NCBI RefSeq assembly: GCF_006337165.1
Contig: NZ_CP040896.1
Span: 5,022,001-5,086,000, forward strand
Direction: 5' to 3'
Origin: Hymenobacter jejuensis
Lineage (GTDB): Bacteria; Bacteroidota; Bacteroidia; Cytophagales; Hymenobacteraceae
Length of the DNA: 64,000 nucleotides
The notes beneath the pieces are model-generated. The model was not told the DNA's origin. It was given only the letters and a program-made list of their open reading frames with translations, and ran no database searches. Below, in pieces: positions 24,998 through 32,797 of this stretch (positions within the stretch are counted from its first letter, which is position 1; the number at the start of each line of letters is the position of its first letter). Both the position numbers and the translations under genes were made by a program.

Positions 24998-27268
24998 ATG
25001 AACGAGAAAATCCGGCCCGAAGATGCCCTCCTCTACCACGCGCAAGGCCGCCCCGGCAAGCTCGAAGTCATCCCGACGAAAGCCTATAGCACCCAACGCG
25101 ATTTGTCGCTGGCGTACTCGCCTGGCGTAGCGGAGCCGTGCCTGGCCATTGCCGACAACCCCGAAGACGTGTATAAATACACGGCCAAGGGCAACCTGGT
25201 CGCCGTTATCAGCAACGGCACGGCCGTGCTGGGGCTGGGCGACATTGGGCCGGCAGCCAGCAAGCCCGTCATGGAAGGCAAAGGCCTCTTGTTCAAGATT
25301 TACGCCGATATCGATGTATTTGATTTAGAGCTCAATACCAAAGACGTTGACGAATTCGTGCGCACGGTAAAGCTCTTGGAGCCCACCTTCGGCGGCATTA
25401 ACCTGGAAGACATCAAGGCGCCGGAATGTTTCGAGATCGAGGAACGGCTCAAACAAGAGCTGAACATCCCCATCATGCACGACGATCAGCACGGCACGGC
25501 CATTATTTCGGCCGCGGCGCTGCTCAATGCGCTGGAGCTGGTGGGCAAAAACATCGCCGAGGTTCGCATTCTCATCAACGGGGCGGGCGCGTCGGCCATT
25601 TCCTGCACCAAGCTTTACCTAGCCCTGGGCGCGCGGGCCGAGAACGTGGTGATGTGCGACAGCCAAGGCGTAATCCGGTCCGACCGGCCGGATCTCGACG
25701 TGCGCAAGCGGCAGTTCGCTACCGCGCGTGACCTGCAAACGCTGGAAGAAGCGTTTGAGGGGGCCGATGTGTTCGTGGGCTTGTCGAAAGGTAACGTAGT
25801 GACACAGAGCATGGTACGCGCCATGGCCGACAACCCGATTGTTTTTGCCATGGCCAACCCGACGCCGGAGATCAGCTACGAGGAAGCCGTGGCAGCCCGC
25901 CCCGACCTCATCATGGCTACCGGCCGCTCCGACTATCCCAACCAAGTCAACAACGTGCTGGGCTTTCCCTACATCTTCCGCGGAGCCCTGGACGTGCGCG
26001 CCACCGAGATCAACGAAGCCATGAAACTGGCGGCCGTGCGCGCCTTGGCGGATCTGGCCAAGAAATCGGTGCCCGACGCAGTAAACATGGCCTATGGAAC
26101 TGATAATCTGTTGTTTGGCCGCGACTACATCATACCGAAGCCGGTTGACCCGCGTTTGCTGGGCACCGTAGCTCCGGCCGTTGCGAAGGCGGCTATGGAA
26201 TCGGGCGTAGCTCAGGCTCCCATCACCGATTGGGATGCGTACCAAGGCCAACTGGCCCGTCGCCTGGGGCAGGACACGCGCATTTCCCGTGTCATTCTGG
26301 GCAAAGCCAAAGCCAACCCCAAGCGCGTCGTCTTTGCGGATGCCGAAAATCTGAAGGTGCTCAAAGCGGCCCAACAGGTCAAGGACGCTGGCATTGCCCT
26401 GCCCATTTTACTAGGCAACCCAGACGTGATCCAGCGCCTGATGGCGCAAAATCACTTGGAGCTGGGCAACACACCCGTGCTGGACCCGCGCGCGCCGGAG
26501 CAGGCGGCACTCGTGCAGCGGTTCGCCGACTTGTTTTATCAGCAACGGCACGGCAAAGGCGTCAGTGCGCCGGAAGCGCGGGAGCTGATGCAGGCGCGCA
26601 CCTATTTCGGCGCCATGATGGTGGAAACCGGCGAGGCCGACGCCCTGATTTCGGGCCTCACGCGCAAGTACCCCGACACAATCCGGCCGGCTCTGCAAGT
26701 CATCGGCCGCGAGCCTGGGGTGAAGAAGGTGTCGGGCATGTACATCCTGCTCACCAAGCGCGGACCGCTGTTTTTTTCGGATACCACGGTGAATTTCGAT
26801 CCGACGGCCGAGGAGTTGGTGGAAATCACGGAAATGACGGCCCGCGCCGTGCAGCGCTTCAACATCAAGCCGCGGATTGCGCTGGTCACCTACTCCAACT
26901 TCGGCAGCGCCAAAGGAGCCGATGCCGAAAAGATGCAACAGGCCGTGCAGCTACTGCAACAGAAGCACCCTGATCTGCTCGTAGACGGCGAAATCCAGGC
27001 GCATTTGGCCTTCGACACCGAGTTACTGCGGCAGAATCACCCGCTGAGCAAGCTCGTGGAAGAAGGCGCCAATACGCTCATTTTTCCTAATCTATCGGCC
27101 GCTAACATCGCCTACAACCTCATGCGGTCTGCGGCCGGCTTTGAGGCCATCGGGCCCATTTTGCTGGGTTTGCGCAAGCCGGTGCACGTGCTTCAATTGG
27201 GCTCGTCGGAACGCGAAATCGTCAACATGGTCGCCATTGCCGTGGTCGAAGCGCAGGATCAGGCCTGA
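24998..27268 (+). CDS. maeB: NADP-dependent malic enzyme with C-terminal phosphotransacetylase-like domain
   Basis: The 756-residue protein combines a malic enzyme domain (about 1-420: YSPGVAEPCLAI, HDDQHGTAII, and the NAD(P) fold ILINGAGASAISCTK) with a phosphate acetyl/butyryl-transferase-like domain (about 430-756), as in MaeB. It decarboxylates malate to pyruvate and makes NADPH. As the last gene of the aromatic operon it would turn TCA intermediates from succinyl-CoA and acetyl-CoA into pyruvate, and supply reductant for the two flavin monooxygenases. The C-terminal domain is usually regulatory. Confidence 0.94.
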   Translation: MNEKIRPEDALLYHAQGRPGKLEVIPTKAYSTQRDLSLAYSPGVAEPCLAIADNPEDVYKYTAKGNLVAVISNGTAVLGLGDIGPAASKPVMEGKGLLFKIYADIDVFDLELNTKDVDEFVRTVKLLEPTFGGINLEDIKAPECFEIEERLKQELNIPIMHDDQHGTAIISAAALLNALELVGKNIAEVRILINGAGASAISCTKLYLALGARAENVVMCDSQGVIRSDRPDLDVRKRQFATARDLQTLEEAFEGADVFVGLSKGNVVTQSMVRAMADNPIVFAMANPTPEISYEEAVAARPDLIMATGRSDYPNQVNNVLGFPYIFRGALDVRATEINEAMKLAAVRALADLAKKSVPDAVNMAYGTDNLLFGRDYIIPKPVDPRLLGTVAPAVAKAAMESGVAQAPITDWDAYQGQLARRLGQDTRISRVILGKAKANPKRVVFADAENLKVLKAAQQVKDAGIALPILLGNPDVIQRLMAQNHLELGNTPVLDPRAPEQAALVQRFADLFYQQRHGKGVSAPEARELMQARTYFGAMMVETGEADALISGLTRKYPDTIRPALQVIGREPGVKKVSGMYILLTKRGPLFFSDTTVNFDPTAEELVEITEMTARAVQRFNIKPRIALVTYSNFGSAKGADAEKMQQAVQLLQQKHPDLLVDGEIQAHLAFDTELLRQNHPLSKLVEEGANTLIFPNLSAANIAYNLMRSAAGFEAIGPILLGLRKPVHVLQLGSSEREIVNMVAIAVVEAQDQA

Positions 27269-27446
27269 GGTCGGTTATTCAGACCAAGCTGGCTCAGGAA
27301 TGCCTAAATCAATCGTTGCCGTGGTAGATTTACGGGCGGCAGGGCGCGGTATGTACCGGTATTGTAGCTTTTCTGCCTTTGCAGGACGGCTTATCTTGCG
27401 CCCCCAGAAACAGGCCTAGCAGGTCGTAGCGAAGAATTCAGGACCT

Positions 27447-27977
27447 ATGAGCCGTAAACAACTGATTGCCCAAACTGCTTTGCGGCTGTTCGCTGACCGT
27501 GGCTACGAGCAAGTATCCACACAACTTTTGGCCAAGGAAGCAGGCGTATCGGAAGCCCTGATATTCAAGCACTTCGGCACCAAGGAGCAGCTACTGCTGT
27601 CCATCATCACCACGGGCTACCAACGGGTGGTGGAGCAAGTTCGGGGCCGCCTGACGGAAGAAGATGCCTTGGCGTTCGTGCACAACATGATCGATTTGCC
27701 CTACGAGTTGGTGCAGAAGGAGCCCGCATTCTGGAAGCTACAGGCCCGCCTGACGGAAGTTGAATTTGCGCGCAAGCAGCACGCCCGGTTTTTGCAGCCC
27801 TTGCCCGCGTTACTCCAAAAAGCGTTCGAGCAACTAGGGTATGCGCAGCCCGAGCAGGAATCCCACTTGCTACTGCTGCTCGTGGAAACCCTGTGGAAAG
27901 TACAGGCAGCCAACCCACAGGAGCAGATGCAGGACATGCTGGAGTTTATCAAAACCAAGTATGGCCGCCAAAAGTAG
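27447..27977 (+). CDS. TetR/AcrR-family transcriptional regulator
   Basis: The 176-residue protein has a standard N-terminal TetR helix-turn-helix (about 5-50: QTALRLFADRGYEQVSTQLL, AGVSEALIFKHFGTKEQLL) and a divergent helical ligand domain. It follows malic enzyme by 178 bp on the same strand and could be the distal gene of the aromatic run or an independent unit. No matching operator was seen immediately upstream. Its targets are unknown. Confidence 0.88.
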   Translation: MSRKQLIAQTALRLFADRGYEQVSTQLLAKEAGVSEALIFKHFGTKEQLLLSIITTGYQRVVEQVRGRLTEEDALAFVHNMIDLPYELVQKEPAFWKLQARLTEVEFARKQHARFLQPLPALLQKAFEQLGYAQPEQESHLLLLLVETLWKVQAANPQEQMQDMLEFIKTKYGRQK

Positions 27978-27979
27978 AT

Positions 27980-28014
27980 TTATATAAGCAACTGTATATC
28001 AGTTACTTGTATAA
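27980..28014. repeat. Junction palindrome after the TetR gene
   Basis: Fifteen-base arms TTATATAAGCAACTG and CAGTTACTTGTATAA (two mismatches) surround TATAT. It starts 2 bp after the TetR stop codon. There is no T-run, so a role as terminator is uncertain. Confidence 0.6.
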
Positions 28015-28089
28015 CTAAAAGGTTTACTACGTGATCTTATCCTGGCAGTTTTGCGTATTCTGATGCTTAGCTGAAAGCATCCGGCCAAC

Positions 28090-28677
28090 TCATCTGTCAA
28101 CCATGCGCTTGGGTTGCCGGAGCGGAGGGCCGACGCGCTTAAAGCCGTGCGCCTCGCGAAAGGCATCCTGCTCGGCTTCGGACATGTTGCGCGTGACGCC
28201 CTGGCTGATTTTGCGGAAGCACTCCTCCATCTTGCCGGCGGGCTGAAAAATCATCAGCAACCGGCCTTCGCTGGCGCCTACTTTGGCGAAACTATGCGGC
28301 ACCATGCGCGGCCCAAACACGCTGTCGCCGGCTTTGGCTTCGTAAATCGTATCGCCCACTTTGATGAGGAACTCGCCGGCTAGTACGTACCACCATTCGT
28401 CTTGGGTGAAATGGTAATGGTGCGCTGGCCCGCCCTCTTTCACGCGGCGCGACTCAAATACGTAGAGGTCGCCGTCTGTATCGGCGGTGGCTATTTTGGT
28501 CAGGAAAGTGTCGCCTTCGAACAGAGACATGGGCTGGTTGAACCGGTCTTCGGTGGCCTTCACAGCAAAACCTTTGCTTACCCGAGGGCGACGCATTGCC
28601 CGCGCCGCCAGCGTCATAGGGAATGCCAGCAGTGCCCCGGTAGCCAAGCAGGCCTGCAAAAAATGGTTTCGATTCAT
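28090..28677 (-). CDS. Exported cupin-domain protein (quercetin dioxygenase-like fold)
   Basis: The 195-residue protein has an N-terminal export signal (MNRNHFLQACLATGALLAFP) and one cupin barrel (about 60-150). The metal-binding motif is GPAHHYHFTQDEWWYVLAGE and the second cupin motif is GPRMVPHSFAKVG. The fold is shared by quercetin 2,3-dioxygenase-like proteins and many sugar-binding cupins. Given the phenolic operon upstream, a dioxygenase acting on a flavonoid-like compound is possible but speculative, as the gene is convergent with that operon. The 272-bp spacer to 28950 holds its promoter region and no visible gene. Confidence 0.8.
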   Translation of the reverse strand: MNRNHFLQACLATGALLAFPMTLAARAMRRPRVSKGFAVKATEDRFNQPMSLFEGDTFLTKIATADTDGDLYVFESRRVKEGGPAHHYHFTQDEWWYVLAGEFLIKVGDTIYEAKAGDSVFGPRMVPHSFAKVGASEGRLLMIFQPAGKMEECFRKISQGVTRNMSEAEQDAFREAHGFKRVGPPLRQPKRMVDR

Positions 28678-28949
28678 AGCAGTAGCGGGTTAGCGATGAG
28701 CCGGATTTAGGCATCGGATAGTGATAATTCTGGCTGGAACAGCGAACGCAGAGCAGGGTAGCAGAACATAGTAAATATACTATCCTGCAAATTCAAATTC
28801 ATTATCGACCTCTTATAATCAACTTACAGTCAAAGTGTTACCCCTACAATCTTATTATAGATGCTGGGCCACTTACAAGGGCGGCGCTCGGCTTGCTGGT
28901 AGGCGGCGTGTTACCTTCGCGGGCCTAATCATCGTATTTTGCCGTTTTC

Positions 28950-29675
28950 ATGCCCCTTGTCCAGCTCGCCGAAGTAGAAGTCGATCTCATCCGCAAGCCC
29001 GTCCGACGCCTGCGCCTCACCGTGTATGCTCCTGACGGACGCGTGCGCGTCACGGCCCCCTTGCGCATGCCGGTAGCGCTTATCGCCGAATTTGTGACCG
29101 CCCGGCAAACTTGGATTCGGAAGCATCAGGCCCGGTTTGCCGCCCTCGAACGGCCGGCGCCCCTCGCCTACGCATCGGGCGAAACGCATTTCTACCAAGG
29201 CCGCGGTTACCAGCTACAGGTCCACGAAGGTGCCGGACGGCCGCGGGTCGCTTTGCGCGAGGCAGAGGGGTTCCTGGACCTGTACGTGGCTACCGGCAGC
29301 ACCCCTACCCAACGGGCGCAGGTGCTCACAGCTTGGTACCGGGCGCAGTTGAAAGCGCAGTTGCCCGCCCTAGTGGCCCAGTGGGAGCCTGTGGTAGGCG
29401 TGCAGGCCCAGGCGTGGGCCGTGAAGCAGATGAAAACGCGTTGGGGCACGTGCAACATTCAGGCAAAGCGCATTTGGCTGAACCTGGAGCTGATCAAACG
29501 GCCGCTGGCCTGCCTGGAGTACGTGGTCGTGCACGAGCTGGTGCACCTGCACGAGCGGCTCCACAACGCCCGCTTCTGGGGCCTGATGGATCAGTTTATG
29601 CCCACCTGGCGGCAGCACAAGACCGAGCTGAACCGGGTGCTGCTGGGCTCGGCGGCGGGCGCCGATGCCGACTGA
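28950..29675 (+). CDS. YgjP-like M48-family metallopeptidase (WLM/DUF45 domain)
   Basis: The 241-residue protein has the YgjP/DUF45 layout: an N-terminal beta region (VEVDLIRKPVRRLRLTVY, VRVTAPLRMP), a KTRWGTCN segment, and the zinc motif VVHELVHLHERLHNARFW (HExxH plus a third His) near 188-205. Homologues are described as putative metal-dependent hydrolases. The substrate is unknown. It appears to be an independent unit close to a DUF5996 gene. Confidence 0.88.
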   Translation: MPLVQLAEVEVDLIRKPVRRLRLTVYAPDGRVRVTAPLRMPVALIAEFVTARQTWIRKHQARFAALERPAPLAYASGETHFYQGRGYQLQVHEGAGRPRVALREAEGFLDLYVATGSTPTQRAQVLTAWYRAQLKAQLPALVAQWEPVVGVQAQAWAVKQMKTRWGTCNIQAKRIWLNLELIKRPLACLEYVVVHELVHLHERLHNARFWGLMDQFMPTWRQHKTELNRVLLGSAAGADAD

Positions 29676-29749
29676 CGAGCGATTAGATTACCCGGCTCAG
29701 GGACAGGCATAGTTTCCGGTTGTCCTTTTTTCCCGGTATCTTCTCTGCC

Positions 29750-30667
29750 ATGAGTGTTTCCTCCGCTACTTCCCCTTGGCCAGCGCTGCCGGCAGATGCC
29801 TGGACGGCCACACGCGAGACGCTGCACCGGTGGACCCAAATCGTGGGCAAAACCCGCCTGGCCCTGAGCCCCATGCTCAACCACTGGTGGCAGGTACCGC
29901 TCTACGTGACGCCCCGCGGCCTGTCCACTGGTCCCATGCCCTACGCAGCGGGCTCCTGCGAGGTAGTGTTCGACTTCCGTCAGCACACGTTGCGGGTGCA
30001 CACCTGCGCCGGGCGCAGCCTAGAAATGGAGCTTTACCCCCGCTCGGTAGCCGATTTCTACCGCCACTACCGCGCCCTGCTACGCGAGGCTGGCATTGCC
30101 GTCAGGCTCTGGCCCGTGCCCGTGGAGGTCGAAGACGTAACGCCCTTCGCCGAAGACCAGCATCATAATGCTTATGACGCGGCTGCTGTGGGCCGCTTCT
30201 GGGACGTGATGCTCTCCGTAGATCGGCGGCTGCACGAGTTTCGGGCGCGCTTCACGGGGAAGTGCAGCCCGGTACACTTTTTCTGGGGCAGCTTCGATAT
30301 GGCCGTGACCCGCTTTTCGGGTCGGCCGGCGCCCCCGCACCCCGGCGGTCTGCCTCACCTAGCCGATTGGGTCACGCGCGAGTCGTACTCCGCCGAACAA
30401 ATTGCGGCCGGCTGGTGGCCGGGCGGCAACGGGCAAGAGGCCGCCTTCTACAGCTATGCCTACCCCGCCCTTCCCGAACTGGCCACCGCTAAGGTTGAGC
30501 CCGCCGAGGCGTTTTATAGCTCGGAAATGGGCGAGTTCTTTCTGCCCTACGAAGCAGCCCGCATGACAACCAACCCGCAGCAGGCCGTGCTCGACTTCCT
30601 ACAAAGCACTTACGCGGCCGCCGCTGACCTTGCCCACTGGGACCGGGCCGCATTGGAACGCCCCTGA
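29750..30667 (+). CDS. DUF5996-family protein
   Basis: The 305-residue protein has features I recognise from DUF5996: WPALPADAWTATRETLHRWT near the N-terminus, LALSPMLNHWWQVPLYVTPR, a CSPVHFFWGSFDMAVTRFSG segment and an ESYSAEQIAAGWWPGG segment. No function is established for the family. The ATG at 29750 was chosen over an upstream in-frame TTG, because the family begins at about this point. Confidence 0.85.
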   Translation: MSVSSATSPWPALPADAWTATRETLHRWTQIVGKTRLALSPMLNHWWQVPLYVTPRGLSTGPMPYAAGSCEVVFDFRQHTLRVHTCAGRSLEMELYPRSVADFYRHYRALLREAGIAVRLWPVPVEVEDVTPFAEDQHHNAYDAAAVGRFWDVMLSVDRRLHEFRARFTGKCSPVHFFWGSFDMAVTRFSGRPAPPHPGGLPHLADWVTRESYSAEQIAAGWWPGGNGQEAAFYSYAYPALPELATAKVEPAEAFYSSEMGEFFLPYEAARMTTNPQQAVLDFLQSTYAAAADLAHWDRAALERP

Positions 30668-31053
30668 GTCGCCTGCATTGGCTCCGCATCCGATTGGGGC
30701 ACCTCAGCATGTCTGGGGCTGTGCAGAGGGCGCAGTGCTCTGCACAGCTTTGTCAAAAAGCTTGTCCAACCAAAAGCAACCGGTCTGAGTGTCAGGGCGG
30801 CTTGTACTTTCTCCCAATGACAATTGAAGGGATCGGCACGGACAGCCATCGTGCGGGCGCTTTCCGTAAATTGCCCCGCAATCCTTTTGGTTGATAAACA
30901 TTCCTGAAAGCTGCCTTTGGACGTAACTGGGTTTGTCCAGGCTCCGCTTTTCAGGATTGAAGAAAGACAAATGCCTTCTCGAAGTCTATCAACTCAGCAT
31001 CAATTCACTTTTCAAAACCGCTTCCAGACGCTGGAAACACAGATTTTACGCTT
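30668..31053. other. 386-bp spacer with a strong hairpin; no gene seen
   Basis: GCTGTGCAGAG (30718-30728) pairs perfectly with CTCTGCACAGC (30738-30748) around a 9-nt loop, followed by TTTGTC. This may be the terminator of the DUF5996 gene. The rest contains no convincing coding frame. The last 30 bp should hold the YbaB promoter or leader. Confidence 0.4.
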
Positions 31054-31389
31054 ATGTTTGATATGATGGGCATGATGGGCAAGGTCAAAGAGCTTCAGGA
31101 CAAAATGAAGCAGGCCCAGAATGAGTTGCAGTTTCTGACTGCCACCGCTGAGTCGGGCGGCGGGCTGGTAAAGGCCACGGCCAACGGCCAACGCCACCTG
31201 CTGAAACTGGAAATCGACGAATCGCTCCTCACCCCCCAAGACCGCGACATGCTCGCCGACCTCGTGGTAGCGGCCGTGAACAAGGCCCTGGATGACGTGT
31301 CGGAAAAAGCGAAGGAAGAACTCAAAAACAAGACCTCCGGGCTGCTGCCCAATATTCCGGGTCTCGATCTTGGCAACTTTGGGCTCTAG
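31054..31389 (+). CDS. YbaB/EbfC family nucleoid-associated protein
   Basis: The 111-residue protein starts MFDMMGMMGKVKELQDKMKQ, the typical YbaB helical start, followed by GGLVKATANGQRHLLKLEID and a second helix with MLADLVVAAVNKALDDVSEK. YbaB dimers bind DNA as small nucleoid proteins. The gene ends 13 bp before the likely start of a glycosyltransferase gene. The usual dnaX or recR neighbours are absent. Confidence 0.93.
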   Translation: MFDMMGMMGKVKELQDKMKQAQNELQFLTATAESGGGLVKATANGQRHLLKLEIDESLLTPQDRDMLADLVVAAVNKALDDVSEKAKEELKNKTSGLLPNIPGLDLGNFGL

Positions 31390-31402
31390 TGCGGAGACGG
31401 CG

Positions 31403-32482
31403 GTGGCTTCGTGCGCCGATGTGGCCGTGGTGATTCTGAATTGGAATGGGCAGGAACTGCTGCGGCAGTTCCTGCCTTCTGTTTTGGCCAATTCCGACGG
31501 CGCCCGCATTGTAGTGGCCGACAACGCCTCCACTGACGCTTCCGTAGCCGTGCTACAAAAAGAATTTCCGTCTGTTCATATCATTCAGAATAGCAGCAAC
31601 TTAGGGTTTTGCGAAGGCTACAACCAGGCTTTGCAGCAGGTAGCCGAGCCGTATTACGTGCTGCTCAACTCCGATGTAGCCGTCACGCCGGGGTGGCTGC
31701 GACCGTTGCGCTCGTTGCTGGAAGAGCGGCCGGAAGTGGCCGCTTGCCAGCCCAAAATCCGAGCGTTTCACGACCCCGAGCGCTTCGAATACGCCGGTGC
31801 CGGCGGCGGTTACCTCGACCGCCTGGGTTATCCGTTTTGCCGCGGCCGTCTCTTTGATACACTGGAAATCGACCGTGGCCAGTACGACGATGCGCGGCCG
31901 GTGGCATGGGCCACGGGTGCGTGCATGATGGTACGGGCTTCGGCCTGGCACGCCCAAGGCGGCCTCGAAAAGGCATTTTTTGCCCACATGGAAGAAATCG
32001 ACCTGTGCTGGCGACTGCAAAATGCCGGCCTGGAAGTGTGGTATCATGGCGGCAGCACGGTGTACCACGTTGGGGGTGGCACACTGCACAAGTCCAACCC
32101 GCGCAAAACCTACCTGAACTACCGCAACGGCTTGGCGCTGGTGTATAAGAATACGGCTGAAGCTGAGCTACTTGGCACCATGATCAGCCGAGTGATATTG
32201 GATTGGGTGGCCGCGTTGCGCTCTTTGCTGCAAGGCGCAGCCGCGGAGGCAGGCGCTATTCTGCGTGCGCACCGCGACTTTTATAACCAATTGACTTACT
32301 GGAAGTTACAGCGCAAAGCTTCCCTTCACAAACTACGCACGGCTGAGCGGCAGGGCGTATTCAATGGCAGCTTGGTGTGGGCGTATTTTGCCCAGGGCAA
32401 ACGGACGTTCGGCGAGTTACAGATCCCAGACCGTACTGCGCTGACGGCGCATGGCGCGGCGCACGTTCATCCAGAACGCTAG
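31403..32482 (+). CDS. Family 2 glycosyltransferase
   Basis: The 359-residue protein has a GT-A fold start DVAVVILNWNGQELLRQFLP, a VVADNASTDAS nucleotide-binding segment, the metal-site region LLNSDVAVTPGW near 95, and EEIDLCWRLQNAG near 205. It resembles rhamnosyl or galactofuranosyl transferases of cell-surface polysaccharide assembly. The GTG at 31403, 13 bp after the ybaB stop, is chosen because a GGAG lies a few bases upstream and the fold begins right after it. Its 3' end overlaps the convergent PspC gene by 66 bp. Confidence 0.86.
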   Translation: MASCADVAVVILNWNGQELLRQFLPSVLANSDGARIVVADNASTDASVAVLQKEFPSVHIIQNSSNLGFCEGYNQALQQVAEPYYVLLNSDVAVTPGWLRPLRSLLEERPEVAACQPKIRAFHDPERFEYAGAGGGYLDRLGYPFCRGRLFDTLEIDRGQYDDARPVAWATGACMMVRASAWHAQGGLEKAFFAHMEEIDLCWRLQNAGLEVWYHGGSTVYHVGGGTLHKSNPRKTYLNYRNGLALVYKNTAEAELLGTMISRVILDWVAALRSLLQGAAAEAGAILRAHRDFYNQLTYWKLQRKASLHKLRTAERQGVFNGSLVWAYFAQGKRTFGELQIPDRTALTAHGAAHVHPER

Positions 32483-32635
32483 GGCAAAGTACAGGACGAT
32501 GGGCGACCCAAAAGTGAAAAACGAGGCGTACACAAAAGACAGCCGTATGCTGCTAGACGAGAAGCCAAGACGGTCCCCCAAGGCGCTGCAGACTCCGAAG
32601 CTCTGCTTCTCAATGAAGTTCGTGATTTTTTTCAT
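32417..32635 (-). CDS. PspC-domain small membrane protein
   Basis: A 72-residue protein with the PspC pattern KKITNFIEKQSFGVCSALGD, then IRLSFVYASFFTFGSPIVLY as the membrane segment and a basic tail. PspC domains sense envelope stress. The ATG at 32635 matches the family's start. It overlaps the convergent glycosyltransferase gene by 66 bp at the 3' ends. Confidence 0.8.
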   Translation of the reverse strand: MKKITNFIEKQSFGVCSALGDRLGFSSSSIRLSFVYASFFTFGSPIVLYFALAFWMNVRRAMRRQRSTVWDL

Positions 32636-32797
32636 AGCTCCTTCGCAATACAGCCGGACGTGCCGACTATTACACTTCAAAATAACAATAAACCGAGCGG
32701 TCGTCAAGCACCTACTTGCGAAAGCAACACAATTTCTAACCCCAAAAGGTAGTTTTTGCGTTTGTTGACCAGCCTTTCTGACCCGCGTTCCTACCGT

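Noticed and set aside
28768..28783. ATAGTA-AATA-TACTAT palindrome upstream of the cupin gene as an operator
   Set aside because: Short and AT-only, in an AT-rich spacer, with no adjacent regulator. Chance occurrence is likely.
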